DNA of 64,000 nt from Alphaproteobacteria bacterium (GTDB lineage: Bacteria > Pseudomonadota > Alphaproteobacteria > Acetobacterales > Acetobacteraceae): the NCBI GenBank assembly GCA_017307285.1, contig JAFKFI010000047.1, forward strand, positions 90,851 to 154,850, read 5' to 3'. Below are positions 16,356 to 25,281 of this stretch, in pieces (positions within the stretch are counted from its first letter, which is position 1; the number at the start of each line of letters is the position of its first letter). The position numbers and the translations under genes were made by a program. Under the pieces are notes generated by a model. It saw nothing but the letters and a program-made list of their open reading frames with translations, had not been told where the DNA came from and made no database searches.

Positions 16356-17047
16356 TCATGCTGCGGGCGGAGCAGCTGTCCAAGGGCTTCACCCTGCATT
16401 TGCAGGGCGGCGTTCATATCCCGGTGCTAGCCGGGCTCGATCTCGAACTGAGGGCCGGCGAATGCGTAGCGCTCAGCGGGCCGTCGGGGGCGGGCAAGTC
16501 GACGCTGATGCGCAGCCTGTATGGCAATTACCGCGCGGGCGCGGGCCGCATCCTGGTGCGTCATCGCGGCGCGATGGTCGATCTCGCTGCCGCCGATCCG
16601 CGCACCATCCTGGCGGTACGGGAGGAGACGCTCGGCTATGTCAGCCAGTTCCTGCGGGTGATGCCGCGCGTGCCGGCGGTGGATCTGGTGGCCGACATCC
16701 TCATCGGGCGCGGCATCGAAGCCGACGAGGCGCGCCGGGTCGCGGCCGGGTTGCTGCTACGGCTCAACATCCCGCCCCGGCTGCACGGGCTGCCGCCGGC
16801 GACCTTCTCGGGCGGCGAGCAGCAGCGGGTCAATCTCGCGCGGGGCTTCATCGGCGGCCATCCCATCCTGCTGCTCGACGAGCCGACCGCCTCGCTGGAT
16901 GCCGGCAACCGCGCCGTCGTGATAGAGATGATCCGCGAGGCCAAGGCGCGCGGCACGGCGATCATCGGCATCTTCCACGATGCCGAGGTGCGCGACCGTG
17001 TCGCCGATCGGCTGTTCGAAGTGACGCCATTGCAGGAAGCCGCATGA
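16352..17047 (+). CDS. phnL: C-P lyase ABC-type subunit PhnL
   Basis: A 231-aa ATP-binding cassette protein and second ATPase of the C-P lyase assembly. It shows Walker A GPSGAGKSTLM, the VSQFLRVMPRVPA segment typical of PhnL, signature FSGGEQQRVNLARGF and Walker B ILLLDEPTASLD. The ATG at 16352 overlaps the phnK TGA (ATGA); a second ATG two codons on (16358) is an alternative. Its own stop overlaps the phnM ATG, so the coupled run continues. Confidence 0.94.
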   Translation: MIMLRAEQLSKGFTLHLQGGVHIPVLAGLDLELRAGECVALSGPSGAGKSTLMRSLYGNYRAGAGRILVRHRGAMVDLAAADPRTILAVREETLGYVSQFLRVMPRVPAVDLVADILIGRGIEADEARRVAAGLLLRLNIPPRLHGLPPATFSGGEQQRVNLARGFIGGHPILLLDEPTASLDAGNRAVVIEMIREAKARGTAIIGIFHDAEVRDRVADRLFEVTPLQEAA

Positions 17048-18183
17048 TCCAGGAAGTCGTTCTGACCAATGCCCGCATGGTGCTGCCCAACGCGGTCATC
17101 ACCGGTGCGGTGGTGCTGCGCGGCGGGGTGATCGGGGCAATCGGCGCCTGTCGCTCGTCCGATGCCTCGGCGCTCGACATGGAGGGCGACTATCTCATTC
17201 CCGGCGTGGTGGACGTGCATACCGACAATCTGGAGCGCCAGGTGCAGCCGCGCAGCAACGCGCGCTGGCCGTCCCGCTCGGCGCTCGTCTCGCACGACGC
17301 GCAATGCGCCGCCGCCGGAGTGACGACGGTGCTGGACGCGCTCTGCCTCGGCGATCTCGGGCTCGAGAAGGACCGGATGCGGACCTTTCGCGAGGGTGTG
17401 GCGGACCTCGACGCACTGGGCGACACGGGATTGCTCAAGGCCGAGCATTTTCTCCATCTGCGTTGCGAGCTGCCGGCCTCCGACATGCTCGACCTACTGG
17501 ACCCGGTGGCCGACCATCCGCGCGTGCGGATGATCAGCCTGATGGATCACAGTCCCGGCGTCGGGCAATACGCCAACCTCGATTTCTGGCGCGCGCTGAA
17601 GCTGAAGGACGGCGCCTCGCCGGAGGTCGTCGAACGCCTCCTCGTCGACATGCAGGAACAGCGCGAGCGGCTGCGCGGGCCGAACCGGCGGGCGCTGCTG
17701 GCGCGGGTCGCCGGGCTCGACGTTGCGCTGGCGAGCCACGACGACCGCACCGAGGAGGAAATCACGGAGAACCACGCGGACGGCATCCGGCTCAGCGAGT
17801 TCCCCGTGACCATGCTCGCCGCTCGCACAGCGAAGGCGGTGGGAATGGAGGTGATCGCCGGCGCGCCCAATATCGTGCGCGGCGGCTCGCATTCCGGCAA
17901 TGTCTCGGCGGCCGAGCTGGTCCGCGCCGAGGCGGTGGATGCCTTTGCCTCGGACTACGTGCCGGCGAGCCTGGTGGAAGCGGCGTTTCAGTGCGCGAGC
18001 GAGACCGGGATCACCCTGCCGCAAGCCGTCGCGCTGGTGACGGACCGCCCGGCGCGGATGGCGCGGCTCGGCGACCGGGGGCGGATCGAGGAAGGGATGC
18101 GCGCCGATCTGGTGCGCGTGCGGGTGCATGAAGGGCTGCCCATCGTGCGGCAGGTCTGGCGCGCCGGGGAGCGGGTCGCCTGA
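17044..18183 (+). CDS. phnM: Alpha-D-ribose 1-methylphosphonate 5-triphosphate diphosphatase PhnM
   Basis: A 379-aa amidohydrolase that cleaves pyrophosphate from ribose 1-methylphosphonate 5-triphosphate to give the PhnJ substrate. Metal-binding motifs: DVHTDNLERQ, MDHSPGVGQ, ASHDDRTEEE, GAPNIVRGGSHSGN and SDYVPAS. It is the canonical operon copy, coupled to phnL by ATGA. A paralogue lies in the divergent phnF unit, and the two differ around the first site (HTD here, HGD there). A DUF1045 gene follows two bases later. Confidence 0.95.
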   Translation: MIQEVVLTNARMVLPNAVITGAVVLRGGVIGAIGACRSSDASALDMEGDYLIPGVVDVHTDNLERQVQPRSNARWPSRSALVSHDAQCAAAGVTTVLDALCLGDLGLEKDRMRTFREGVADLDALGDTGLLKAEHFLHLRCELPASDMLDLLDPVADHPRVRMISLMDHSPGVGQYANLDFWRALKLKDGASPEVVERLLVDMQEQRERLRGPNRRALLARVAGLDVALASHDDRTEEEITENHADGIRLSEFPVTMLAARTAKAVGMEVIAGAPNIVRGGSHSGNVSAAELVRAEAVDAFASDYVPASLVEAAFQCASETGITLPQAVALVTDRPARMARLGDRGRIEEGMRADLVRVRVHEGLPIVRQVWRAGERVA

Positions 18184-18185
18184 TC

Positions 18186-18869
18186 GTGGGGCCGGATTCC
18201 CGCGTCGCAGTTTACTACTCACCCGACCCGGACGACGCGCTGTTCGCCGCCGGGGCGACCTGGCTCGGCCGCGACCCGGAGAGCACCGCGCCCGCGCCGC
18301 AACCGAACCTTCCCGGCATTGAGGCGATCACCGCCGAGGCGCGCGTCTACGGCTTCCATGCCACGTTGAAGCCGCCGATGCGCTTGGCGGCGGGACGCTC
18401 TCGGTCCGAGTTGGTGAGCGCGGCGACGGCGCTGGCGGACCGGATCGCGCCGTTCGATCTGCCCGCGCTTGCCGTTGCCGACATTCACGGCTTCCTCGCG
18501 CTGCGCGAGACCGTGCCCTGCCCGGCGCTGCAAGCCTTCGCGGATGCCTGCGTGGAACAACTCGACGCGTTCCGCGCGCCGCCCTCCGACGCCGAGCTGG
18601 CCCGCCGCCGCAACGGTCGGCTGAGCGCCGTCGAGGACGCGATGCTGGCGCGTTGGGGGTATCCGTACGTGTTCGAGACGTGGTTCTTTCACATGACAAT
18701 AACCCGTCGGCTGGGCGAGGCGGAGAAATCCGTTTGGCGCCCCGCGGCCGAGGCGCATTTCGCCCCTGCCCTGTCGATGCGGCGCCGCGTGACCGATCTC
18801 TGCCTGTTCGTTCAGGCCGCGCCGGGCGAGGATTTCGTCATCGCGGAGCGGGTGCCGTTGCGCGGCTAG
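18186..18869 (+). CDS. DUF1045 phosphonate-operon protein, 2H-phosphoesterase-like
   Basis: A 227-aa protein of the family found beside C-P lyase genes (DUF1045). It carries two His-X-Thr signatures, FHATLKPP (His58-Thr60) and FHMTITRR (His169-Thr171), the hallmark of 2H phosphoesterases, which open cyclic phosphates. PhnJ produces a ribosyl 1,2-cyclic phosphate, and no phnP (the enzyme that opens it in E. coli) is in the window. A PhnP-like role is therefore an attractive inference. The start is GTG at 18186, two bases after the phnM stop; a GGGGAG lies upstream but is rather distant, so the start is less certain. It is the last gene of the operon, before a palindromic repeat. Confidence 0.85.
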   Translation: MGPDSRVAVYYSPDPDDALFAAGATWLGRDPESTAPAPQPNLPGIEAITAEARVYGFHATLKPPMRLAAGRSRSELVSAATALADRIAPFDLPALAVADIHGFLALRETVPCPALQAFADACVEQLDAFRAPPSDAELARRRNGRLSAVEDAMLARWGYPYVFETWFFHMTITRRLGEAEKSVWRPAAEAHFAPALSMRRRVTDLCLFVQAAPGEDFVIAERVPLRG

Positions 18870-18932
18870 AGCAGCGCCGGGTAGGCCGGGTTGGCTTCTC
18901 TCGACGCTTCACCAGCGTTTCCGATCCCGTAT

Positions 18933-19017
18933 CGTCATGACCGGCGCAGGCCGATCATCCACGACTTTACCGCTCGTAGGCAAAGTCGTGGATGGTCGGC
19001 CTTCGCCGACCATGACG
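18933..19017. repeat. Interspersed palindromic repeat, copy 2 (inverted)
   Basis: An 85-bp near-perfect palindrome running CGTCATGACCGGC ... GTCGGCGAAGGCC-type arms, with ATCCACGACTTT and AAAGTCGTGGAT as inner arms. It is inverted relative to copies 1 and 3: its left flank (CCGATCCCGTATCGTCATGA) is the reverse complement of the right flank of copy 3. It lies between the convergent DUF1045 gene and phnN and could terminate both transcripts. Confidence 0.85.
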
Positions 19018-19041
19018 TAATGGGAACGAGATGGGATTGCG

Positions 19042-19578
19042 TCATCCTGAGACTGCCCTGATCGCATCGAGCAGGCGCGCCGTGCCTTGCTCGATGCTGC
19101 CGTCATTCATCACTCGCACCGCTTCCACTCCCTCGGGCAGCTCGACTTGTCGCGACAGACGCTGGCTGATCCCGCTCGCGTCCTCGCGCCCCCGCTGGGC
19201 GAGCCGGCCCGCCAGAACGGCCTTGGGTGCCGTGATCTCGACCACGCGCACGGCATAGCGGCTCGCCGCTTGCGCGATGACGGAGCGTGAGACGCTGGCG
19301 ATCACCACATGGCCTGCTGCGAGGTCGCGCTCGATGTCGGCCGGGATGCCGTAGAACAAGCCATGCGCGCGCCACCACAGAGCGAACTCGCCGGCCGCGC
19401 GCCGCGCCTCGAACGTCGCCTCGCTGAGTGCCTCGTGCGCCTCGCCGCCGGCGTCGGCCGGGCGGGTGATGCAGCGGCGGGCGAACACGAAGCGCGGGTC
19501 GTCGGCCAGCGCCGCTCGCACCGCGTCCAGCAGCGTATCCTTGCCTGCCCCCGATGGCCCGACGATCAGCACCAGCAT
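19042..19578 (-). CDS. phnN: Ribose 1,5-bisphosphokinase PhnN
   Basis: A 178-aa guanylate-kinase-like P-loop enzyme that phosphorylates ribose 1,5-bisphosphate to PRPP, the last step of C-P lyase catabolism. The P-loop is GPSGAGKDTLL at residues 7-17, followed by FARRCITRPADAGGE and FALWWRAHGLFYGIP, as in PhnN. The ATG at 19576-19578 puts the P-loop at the N-terminus as expected; longer forms read into the divergent gene's leader. It is transcribed toward the phn operon (convergent) and separated from it by the palindromic repeat. It therefore needs its own promoter in the 70-bp gap shared with the GGT gene. Confidence 0.93.
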   Translation of the reverse strand: MLVLIVGPSGAGKDTLLDAVRAALADDPRFVFARRCITRPADAGGEAHEALSEATFEARRAAGEFALWWRAHGLFYGIPADIERDLAAGHVVIASVSRSVIAQAASRYAVRVVEITAPKAVLAGRLAQRGREDASGISQRLSRQVELPEGVEAVRVMNDGSIEQGTARLLDAIRAVSG

Positions 19579-19648
19579 TCTTGGTCCCGCGATTGACGGG
19601 GCGGACCTTGGCGCTAGCCTCGCTGGCGCGCAACGCCGGAGGAGAAAG

Positions 19649-21427
19649 ATGTTCACCACCCGTCCGGAGATCGCCGGCACGTTCGGCGTGGTCGGCAGCA
19701 CGCACTGGCTGGCGAGCCAGGTCGGCATGGCGGTGCTGGAGCGCGGCGGCAATGCGTTCGATGCCGCCGCCGCGGCGGGGTTTACGTTGCACGTCGCCGA
19801 GCCGCATCTCAACGGGCCGGGCGGCGACGCGCCGATCATCGTGCACAGCGCGCGCACCGGCACGCAGCACGTGATCTGCGGACAGGGCGTGGCACCGGCG
19901 AGCGCGACCTTGGATAAATTCGCCTCGCTCGGCATCGACTTCATCCCGGCCACCGGCCTGCTGCCGGCGATGGTGCCCGGTGCGTTCGACGCCTGGTGCC
20001 TGATGCTGCGCGATTGGGGGACTTGGGAGTTCCCCGAAGTGATCGCCTTCGCCATCGGCTACGCGCGGGACGGCGTGCATCTGGTGCCGCGCGCGAGTGC
20101 CACGATCGAGACCGTGCGCCCGCTGTTCGAGACGGAATGGAAGACCAGCGCCGCCGTGTTCCTGCCCGGCGGCAAAGTCCCCGCTCCCGGCCGCCTGTTC
20201 GCCCGCCCGGCGCTGGCGGAGACCTATGAGCGTCTGTGCCGGGCGGCAACGGGACCGTCGCGCGAAGCGCGCATCGACGCGGTGCGGGCCGCCTGGTATC
20301 GCGGCTTCGTCGCCGAGGCGGTGGAGAAATTCTGCCGCGAGACGGAGGCGCTGGACGTCACCGGCCGACGCCATCATGGCCTGCTCGCCGCCGATGATTT
20401 CGCCCGCTGGTCGGCGACGGTCGACGATCCCGTCGCCTATGATTATCACGGATACACGGTGCTGAAATGCGGGCCGTGGAGCCAGGGGCCGGTGTTCCTG
20501 CAACAGCTCGCCCTGCTGCGTGGCTTCGATATCGGCGCGATGGACCCGCTCGGCGCCGATTTCGTCCATACCGTGACCGAGTGCGCCAAGCTCGCCTATG
20601 CCGACCGCGAGGCGTTCTATGGCGATCCCGCGTTTGTCGGCGTGCCGCTCGCGACGTTGCTTTCCGACGCTTACAACGATGAGCGGCGGCGGCTGGTGGG
20701 CGACAGCGCCTCGCTCGCGCTGCGGCCGGGGACGGTGGACGGGCGCACGCCCTGGGTGGATCACGATGCCGCCGCGCGGGCGTCGATGGCATCGCGCGAG
20801 GCAGGCACGGGCGAGCCGACGGTCTCGCGGCTTGGCGCGACCGGCGGGGACACCTGCCATGTCGACGTGATCGACCGCTGGGGCAACATGGTGAGCGCGA
20901 CGCCCTCGGGCGGCTGGCTGCAATCCTCGCCGGTGATCCCGGAGCTCGGCTTCTGCCTCGGCACGCGGGGCCAGATGTTCTGGCTGCGGCCGGACCTGCC
21001 GAACAGCCTGGAGCCCGGCAAGCGGCCGCGCACCACGCTGTCGCCGAGCTTCGCGCTGCGCGGGGGAAAACCGTGGATGGTGTTTGGCACGCCGGGTGGG
21101 GAGCAGCAGGACCAGTGGTCGCTGATCTTCTTCCTTCGCATGGTGCATCACGGCCTCAACATCCAGCAGGCGATCGACGCGCCGAGCTTTCATGGCGAGC
21201 ACTGGCCGAGCAGCTTCTGGCCGCGCCTCGCCAGACCCGGCAGGCTCGTGCTGGAGGGCCGCTTCGACGATACCGTGCTCGCCGAGCTGACGCGGCGCGG
21301 CCATCGCGCGGAGAAGGGCGAGGACTGGTCGGAGGGCCGGCTCTCGGCGGCGCGCCTCGACGATGACGGCCAGATCTACGCCGGCGCCAATGCGCGCGGG
21401 ATGCAGGGCTACGCGGTCGGCCGCTGA
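19649..21427 (+). CDS. Gamma-glutamyltransferase-like Ntn hydrolase (copy 1)
   Basis: A 592-aa cytosolic member of the GGT family. It should self-cleave before Thr402 in GGDTCHVDVIDRWGN; the nucleophile region, PGKRPRTTLSPS and the GTPGGEQQ loop are all present. The start ATG at 19649 follows GGAGGAGAAAG. There is no signal peptide. The substrate-carboxylate motif DGRE-AP of true GGTs is not seen in the N-terminal half (CGQGVAPASAT instead), so glutathione need not be the substrate; acylases and other amidohydrolases share this fold. Its stop overlaps the ATG of a PCC-domain gene by one base. Family secure, substrate unknown. Confidence 0.87.
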   Translation: MFTTRPEIAGTFGVVGSTHWLASQVGMAVLERGGNAFDAAAAAGFTLHVAEPHLNGPGGDAPIIVHSARTGTQHVICGQGVAPASATLDKFASLGIDFIPATGLLPAMVPGAFDAWCLMLRDWGTWEFPEVIAFAIGYARDGVHLVPRASATIETVRPLFETEWKTSAAVFLPGGKVPAPGRLFARPALAETYERLCRAATGPSREARIDAVRAAWYRGFVAEAVEKFCRETEALDVTGRRHHGLLAADDFARWSATVDDPVAYDYHGYTVLKCGPWSQGPVFLQQLALLRGFDIGAMDPLGADFVHTVTECAKLAYADREAFYGDPAFVGVPLATLLSDAYNDERRRLVGDSASLALRPGTVDGRTPWVDHDAAARASMASREAGTGEPTVSRLGATGGDTCHVDVIDRWGNMVSATPSGGWLQSSPVIPELGFCLGTRGQMFWLRPDLPNSLEPGKRPRTTLSPSFALRGGKPWMVFGTPGGEQQDQWSLIFFLRMVHHGLNIQQAIDAPSFHGEHWPSSFWPRLARPGRLVLEGRFDDTVLAELTRRGHRAEKGEDWSEGRLSAARLDDDGQIYAGANARGMQGYAVGR

Positions 21428-22278
21428 TGCGCTCGCTGCGACAGCCTGGGCCGGCGGAGGGCGAGCGGATCGAGGCCCATGACGGCGATTGCGTCGCGCT
21501 GGAGATCGCGCTCAACGCGGGGCTGAGCTTGAACGAGGCGCTGACCCGCGAGCTGGTGGCGTCGGGCTTCTCCTCGGGAACCCTGGTGTTCGCCGACGCG
21601 GTGCTCGGGCCGTTCACCTATGTGGTGCCGCATCCCGCGCCCGATGCCTCGCACGTCGCCTATTTCAGCCCGCCGCGCACGCCGCCCGGCGAGACGCATG
21701 TGGAGATCGCCAACGTGACGTTCGGCTGGCGCGACGGGGCGCCGTTCGTGCATTGCCACGGCGTCTGGACCGAGGCGGACGGCAGCCGGCGCGGCGGCCA
21801 TATGATGCCGGATGAAACCGTTCTCGCGCGATCCGGCGTCGCGCGCGCCTGGGCGTTCCGGGATGTGACGATCCGGGTCGAGCCGGACGCCGAGACGAAT
21901 TTTTCGCTATTCCGCCCGACGCCGCTTGCCAAGCCGGCGCCGGGGCGGCGCGCCATCGTCGCGCGCATCCGGCCGAACGAGGATCTCTGCACCGCCATCG
22001 AGGCGATCTGCGCTGCTCGCGGGATCAGGAAGGCGACCATTCGCGGCAGCCTCGGCAGCCTGATCGGCGCGGTGTTCGAGAACGGCGACACGGTGCCGGA
22101 TATCGCCACCGAGGTGTTGGTGCTGACGGGCAGCGTGTCGCTGGATGGGGCCGGCTCGCCGCGCGCGCGGATCGACATGGCGGTGGTCGATATGCACGGC
22201 GAGGTGCATCGGGGAATCCTCGCACGGGGGGAAAACCCGGTGTGCATCACCTTCGAGCTGGTACTCGAGCAGACGTGA
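21427..22278 (+). CDS. PCC/DUF296-domain protein (two domains)
   Basis: A 283-aa protein with two PPC/PCC-like (DUF296) halves: about residues 15-130 (GDCVALEIALNAGLSLNEAL, VHCHGVWTEADG) and 150-283 (RIRPNEDLCTAIEAICAARG, RKATIRGSLGSL, VDMHGEVHRGIL). Prokaryotic PCC domains form trimeric, ligand-binding-like folds whose function is mostly unknown. The ATG shares its A with the TGA of the upstream GGT-like gene, so the two are translationally coupled and probably act together. No signal peptide or membrane span. The partner enzyme suggests a role in amide or acyl-amino acid metabolism, but that is inference. Confidence 0.82.
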   Translation: MRSLRQPGPAEGERIEAHDGDCVALEIALNAGLSLNEALTRELVASGFSSGTLVFADAVLGPFTYVVPHPAPDASHVAYFSPPRTPPGETHVEIANVTFGWRDGAPFVHCHGVWTEADGSRRGGHMMPDETVLARSGVARAWAFRDVTIRVEPDAETNFSLFRPTPLAKPAPGRRAIVARIRPNEDLCTAIEAICAARGIRKATIRGSLGSLIGAVFENGDTVPDIATEVLVLTGSVSLDGAGSPRARIDMAVVDMHGEVHRGILARGENPVCITFELVLEQT

Positions 22279-22363
22279 TCCGGCTCCGCGCGTCTCGGGG
22301 CGATCCAGCCTGGTCGCGATATCACTTGATATTATATCTAACTAATCCTATCCTCTCCCGGTC

Positions 22364-23172
22364 ATGAGCCCCCCTCTGTCCCCCTCACCCCCCGCCGGCC
22401 TGATGCCGCGCCTGGCGGGGTTCTTCGAGGCGCTGCGGCAGGTGGTGATGACCCAGTGCGGGCGGTGGCAGCTGATGACCCCGCTCATTCCGCTTGGGCC
22501 GCTGGTCGGCGCGATGCTGAGCTATATCGGAGAGACCGGGCGGCGGCTCGCCGCCCTGCACGCCCGCTTCGCCGCGGGCAAGCTGCCCGCGGCACCCCGC
22601 CGCGGCCCGACGCCCTGCCCGGCGGACGCCGGAGCGGCGCAGGCGGGCGCGGAGCAGGCGGGAGCGAGCGCGGCGCGGCGCGGCGGGGGCCGGGCATCCC
22701 GCCGGGGCCGCCGGGTCTGGTGTTCCGCGAATACGGTTTTGGGGTCTATGCCGAGACGCTGCGGGGCTTGCTCGACGATCCCGAGATGCGGGCCTTGCTC
22801 GCCGCCTCGCCGCAAGCCGGGCGGCTGCTCCGGCCGCTCTGGCAGCGGCTCACCACGGAAGAACTGCCCGAGGTGCTGCGCCCGCCGCCGCGGCCACGCA
22901 AGCCACGTCAGCCGCGGGCCAGCTGGGCGCCCGCGTCCGGCCCGCCGGGGCTGCGCCGGGTGCGCTTGCCCGACGGCACCAGGGCGTGGGAGCCGATCCC
23001 CTGCTACCCGGCGGGCGAGCCGCCCTCGCGCCGCGCCCGCGCCCGGCCGAGGCTGCCGCCCGAGCCCGCGCCACCACGCGCCGCCCGGCCGCCGCCCAAG
23101 GCGCCGCGCCCGCCCAACCCGGAGCGCCGGCTCAGCGACTACAACTGGATCGGCCGGCTTTTCATGCGATAG
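22364..23172 (+). pseudogene. Proline-rich hypothetical gene interrupted by a frameshift
   Basis: The N-terminal half reads well in one frame from ATG 22364 or 22403 (MPRLAGFFEALRQVVM ... AALHARFAAGKLPAAPRRG). The C-terminal half reads well in another frame (PPGLVFREYGFGVYAETL, LLAASPQAGRLLRPLWQRL, Pro/Arg-rich tail, LSDYNWIGRLFMR, stop at 23172). The switch lies between about 22620 and 22690, in a run of G/C including GGGGG at 22685-22689. A single missing base there would restore one ORF of about 265 residues. It resembles Pro-rich hypothetical proteins I associate with Acetobacteraceae (from memory). It may be a pseudogene or a sequencing slip in the G tract. No function is assigned. Confidence 0.6.
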
Positions 23173-23228
23173 CGCGGGCGCCTGCCTTGGCACGTCTATG
23201 TCGTTGCTGATACGTAACTACATTCAGC

Positions 23229-23510
23229 CTAACGGACCTCGACATCCTCCAAGAAGCCGAAGCGCCCCTCGACCTGCTTCATCGACGGGCGCGGCGCTTC
23301 GTAGGACCAGGCGGCGCGGGGATGGCGGGTGCCGTCCGTCACCACGTCGTAAAACTGGACGCCGTGCGGGCAGGCGCGATCCGATTCCGTCTTCTCCGCC
23401 TTTTCCAGCCACTCGCTGCGCACCGAGGAAGCCGGGAAATACTGGTAGCCGCCGCACTCGACGATGTCGTCGCTGTCGGCGACCACTTTGTCCTTCAGCA
23501 TGGCCTTCAT
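23229..23510 (-). CDS. DUF427 domain protein
   Basis: A 93-aa protein of the DUF427 family (PF04248): KAMLKDKVVADSDDIVECGG, YQYFPASSVRSEWLEKAEKT and CPHGVQFYDVV are recognisable. The ATG at 23508-23510 is preceded by GGAG at proper spacing. It begins 13 nt after the stop of the TPP enzyme gene on the same strand, so it is probably the second gene of that operon. DUF427 proteins are small beta-barrel-like folds of unknown activity. No signal peptide. Confidence 0.88.
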   Translation of the reverse strand: MKAMLKDKVVADSDDIVECGGYQYFPASSVRSEWLEKAEKTESDRACPHGVQFYDVVTDGTRHPRAAWSYEAPRPSMKQVEGRFGFLEDVEVR

Positions 23511-23523
23511 GTCGGGCTCCTTC

Positions 23524-25281
23524 TCACCGCTTCTTCGGTTTGCCGCTGGTCCGCGCTGCTGGCTTGGCGCGTCGCACTGGCGCGCGCTTCGGCTTCGCCG
23601 CTCCACCGGCACGCAGATCGGCGATCGTCGCGCGAGAGGTGATCTGGTCGGGATTGGTGCGCAGTTCAATCACCGCCGGCTTGCCGCTCTCGACCGCACG
23701 GCGGAAGGCGGGGGCGAACTCTTCCGTGGTGCTCACCACCTCGCCGTGGCCGCCGAACGCCTCGATGTATTTGGCGAAGTCGGGGTTGGTGAGCGCGGTG
23801 CCGGAGACGCGGCCGGGATAGGTGCGCTCCTGATACATGCGGATCGTCCCGTACATCTGGTTGTTGAACACCAGCACGATCGGCGCGACGCCGTGGTGAA
23901 TCGCCGTCGCGATCTCCTGCCCGGTCATCATGAAGCCGCCGTCCCCGACGAAGCTGACCACCATGCGCTCGGGGAAGGCGATGTTGGCGCCGACGGCGGC
24001 GGGCACGCTGTAGCCCATCGCGCCGTTGGTCGGGCCGATATAGCGCTGGTCCTCGGAAAAATTCATGAAGCGCGAGGGCCAGCCGGCGAAGTTTCCGGCA
24101 TCCGTGGTCAGGATGGCGTCGGGTGCGAGCAATCCCTCGAGCTCGCGCATCGCCTCGGCGACGTTGAGCGGCCCTTCCTGCTCGGGCACCTCGCGCTGCT
24201 TCTCGCGCAAGCGGCGGAGCTCGTCGGTCCAGCCGTTCCAGCTCGCGCTCAGCGGCTCCTTTGCCGCGACCGCCGTCGCGAAGGCATTGAGGTCGGCGGC
24301 GATGCCGAGCGCGGGACGGAACACGCGGCCGATTTCTTCCGCTTGCGGGTAGACATGCACGATGGGCACGCCGCCGGCCATGTCGAACAAGGTGTAGCCT
24401 TGCGTCACCGGCTCGCCGAGGCGCGTGCCGATGGCGAGGATCAGATCGGCCTCGCGCGCCTTGGCGACCAGCGCGGGATCGGAGCCGACGCCGAGATCGC
24501 CGGCGAAATTCGGCAAGGTGCCGTCGTAGAGCGCCTGGCGGCGGAAGCCGACCGTGACGGGCAGATGATTGCCGAGCAGGAACTCGCGGATCGCCGCCCG
24601 CCCCTCGGGTGTCCAGGAGGAGCCGCCGAGGATCGCCAGGGGCCGGCGCGCGCGGGCCAGCATCCCGAGCATCCGTTCCACGGCGGCGGGATCGGGATGC
24701 GGTGTCGCCACCGGCACGCGCGCCAGGTCCGGCACCTCCGCGACATGCTTCTGCATCTCCTCGGACAGCGCGATCACCACCGGGCCCGGGCGGCCGGAGG
24801 TGGCGACGTCGACAGCGTGCGCGACGGTCTCGGGGATGCGCTTGGCGTCGTCGATCTGTGTCACCCATTTGGCGATGGGCGAGAACATCCGGCGATAGTC
24901 GATCTCCTGGAAGCTCTCGCGGTCGGTCTCGGCGAACGGGATCTGGCCGACAAACAACAGCAACGGCGTGCTGTCCTGCATGGCGACATGCACGCCGATG
25001 GAGCCGTGGCACGCACCGGGGCCGCGCGTGACGAACGCCGCCGCCGGCCGGCCGGTGAGCTTGCCGTGTGCCTCGGCCATGTGCACCGCCCCCGCCTCGA
25101 AGCGGCAGGTGACAAGCTTGAGTTTTTGCCGAACCGCGTAGAGCCCGTCGAGCGTATCGAGAAAGCTTTCGCCCGGAACGGAAAAGACGTGGTCGATGCC
25201 CTGCGCCACGAGCGCGTCGGCCAGGATGCGCCCTCCCGGCCGCGCCACGATGCGGGCCTTGCGTGCTTGTCCGAGCTCCAT
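23524..25281 (-). CDS. Thiamine-pyrophosphate-dependent enzyme, acetolactate synthase-like
   Basis: A 585-aa three-domain ThDP enzyme (N-terminal PYR, central, C-terminal PP). The catalytic Glu is Glu62 in TCRFEAGAVHMAEAHG, which argues against glyoxylate carboligase, where it is Val. The ThDP/Mg motif is GDGGFMMTGQE ... VLVFNN. The start is ATG at 25279-25281 (MELGQARKAR) after GGGAG; an ATG six codons earlier is possible. The last 30 residues are very basic (KPKRAP, RRAKPAARTSGKPKKR) and beyond the usual fold end. Likely reactions are acetolactate synthase-type carboligation or 2-oxoacid decarboxylation. It is not next to a small IlvH subunit, so classical branched-chain synthesis is unlikely. 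Confidence 0.85.
   Translation of the reverse strand: MELGQARKARIVARPGGRILADALVAQGIDHVFSVPGESFLDTLDGLYAVRQKLKLVTCRFEAGAVHMAEAHGKLTGRPAAAFVTRGPGACHGSIGVHVAMQDSTPLLLFVGQIPFAETDRESFQEIDYRRMFSPIAKWVTQIDDAKRIPETVAHAVDVATSGRPGPVVIALSEEMQKHVAEVPDLARVPVATPHPDPAAVERMLGMLARARRPLAILGGSSWTPEGRAAIREFLLGNHLPVTVGFRRQALYDGTLPNFAGDLGVGSDPALVAKAREADLILAIGTRLGEPVTQGYTLFDMAGGVPIVHVYPQAEEIGRVFRPALGIAADLNAFATAVAAKEPLSASWNGWTDELRRLREKQREVPEQEGPLNVAEAMRELEGLLAPDAILTTDAGNFAGWPSRFMNFSEDQRYIGPTNGAMGYSVPAAVGANIAFPERMVVSFVGDGGFMMTGQEIATAIHHGVAPIVLVFNNQMYGTIRMYQERTYPGRVSGTALTNPDFAKYIEAFGGHGEVVSTTEEFAPAFRRAVESGKPAVIELRTNPDQITSRATIADLRAGGAAKPKRAPVRRAKPAARTSGKPKKR

Noticed and set aside
19103..21304. Long minus-strand open frame (about 730 codons) antisense to the GGT-like gene
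   Set aside because: Arg/Ala/His-rich with no family pattern; it is a high-GC shadow of the real plus-strand gene.
23524..25281. TPP enzyme as glyoxylate carboligase partner of hyi-glxR
   Set aside because: It has the catalytic Glu62 that Gcl lacks, and it lies 30 kb from hyi-glxR.
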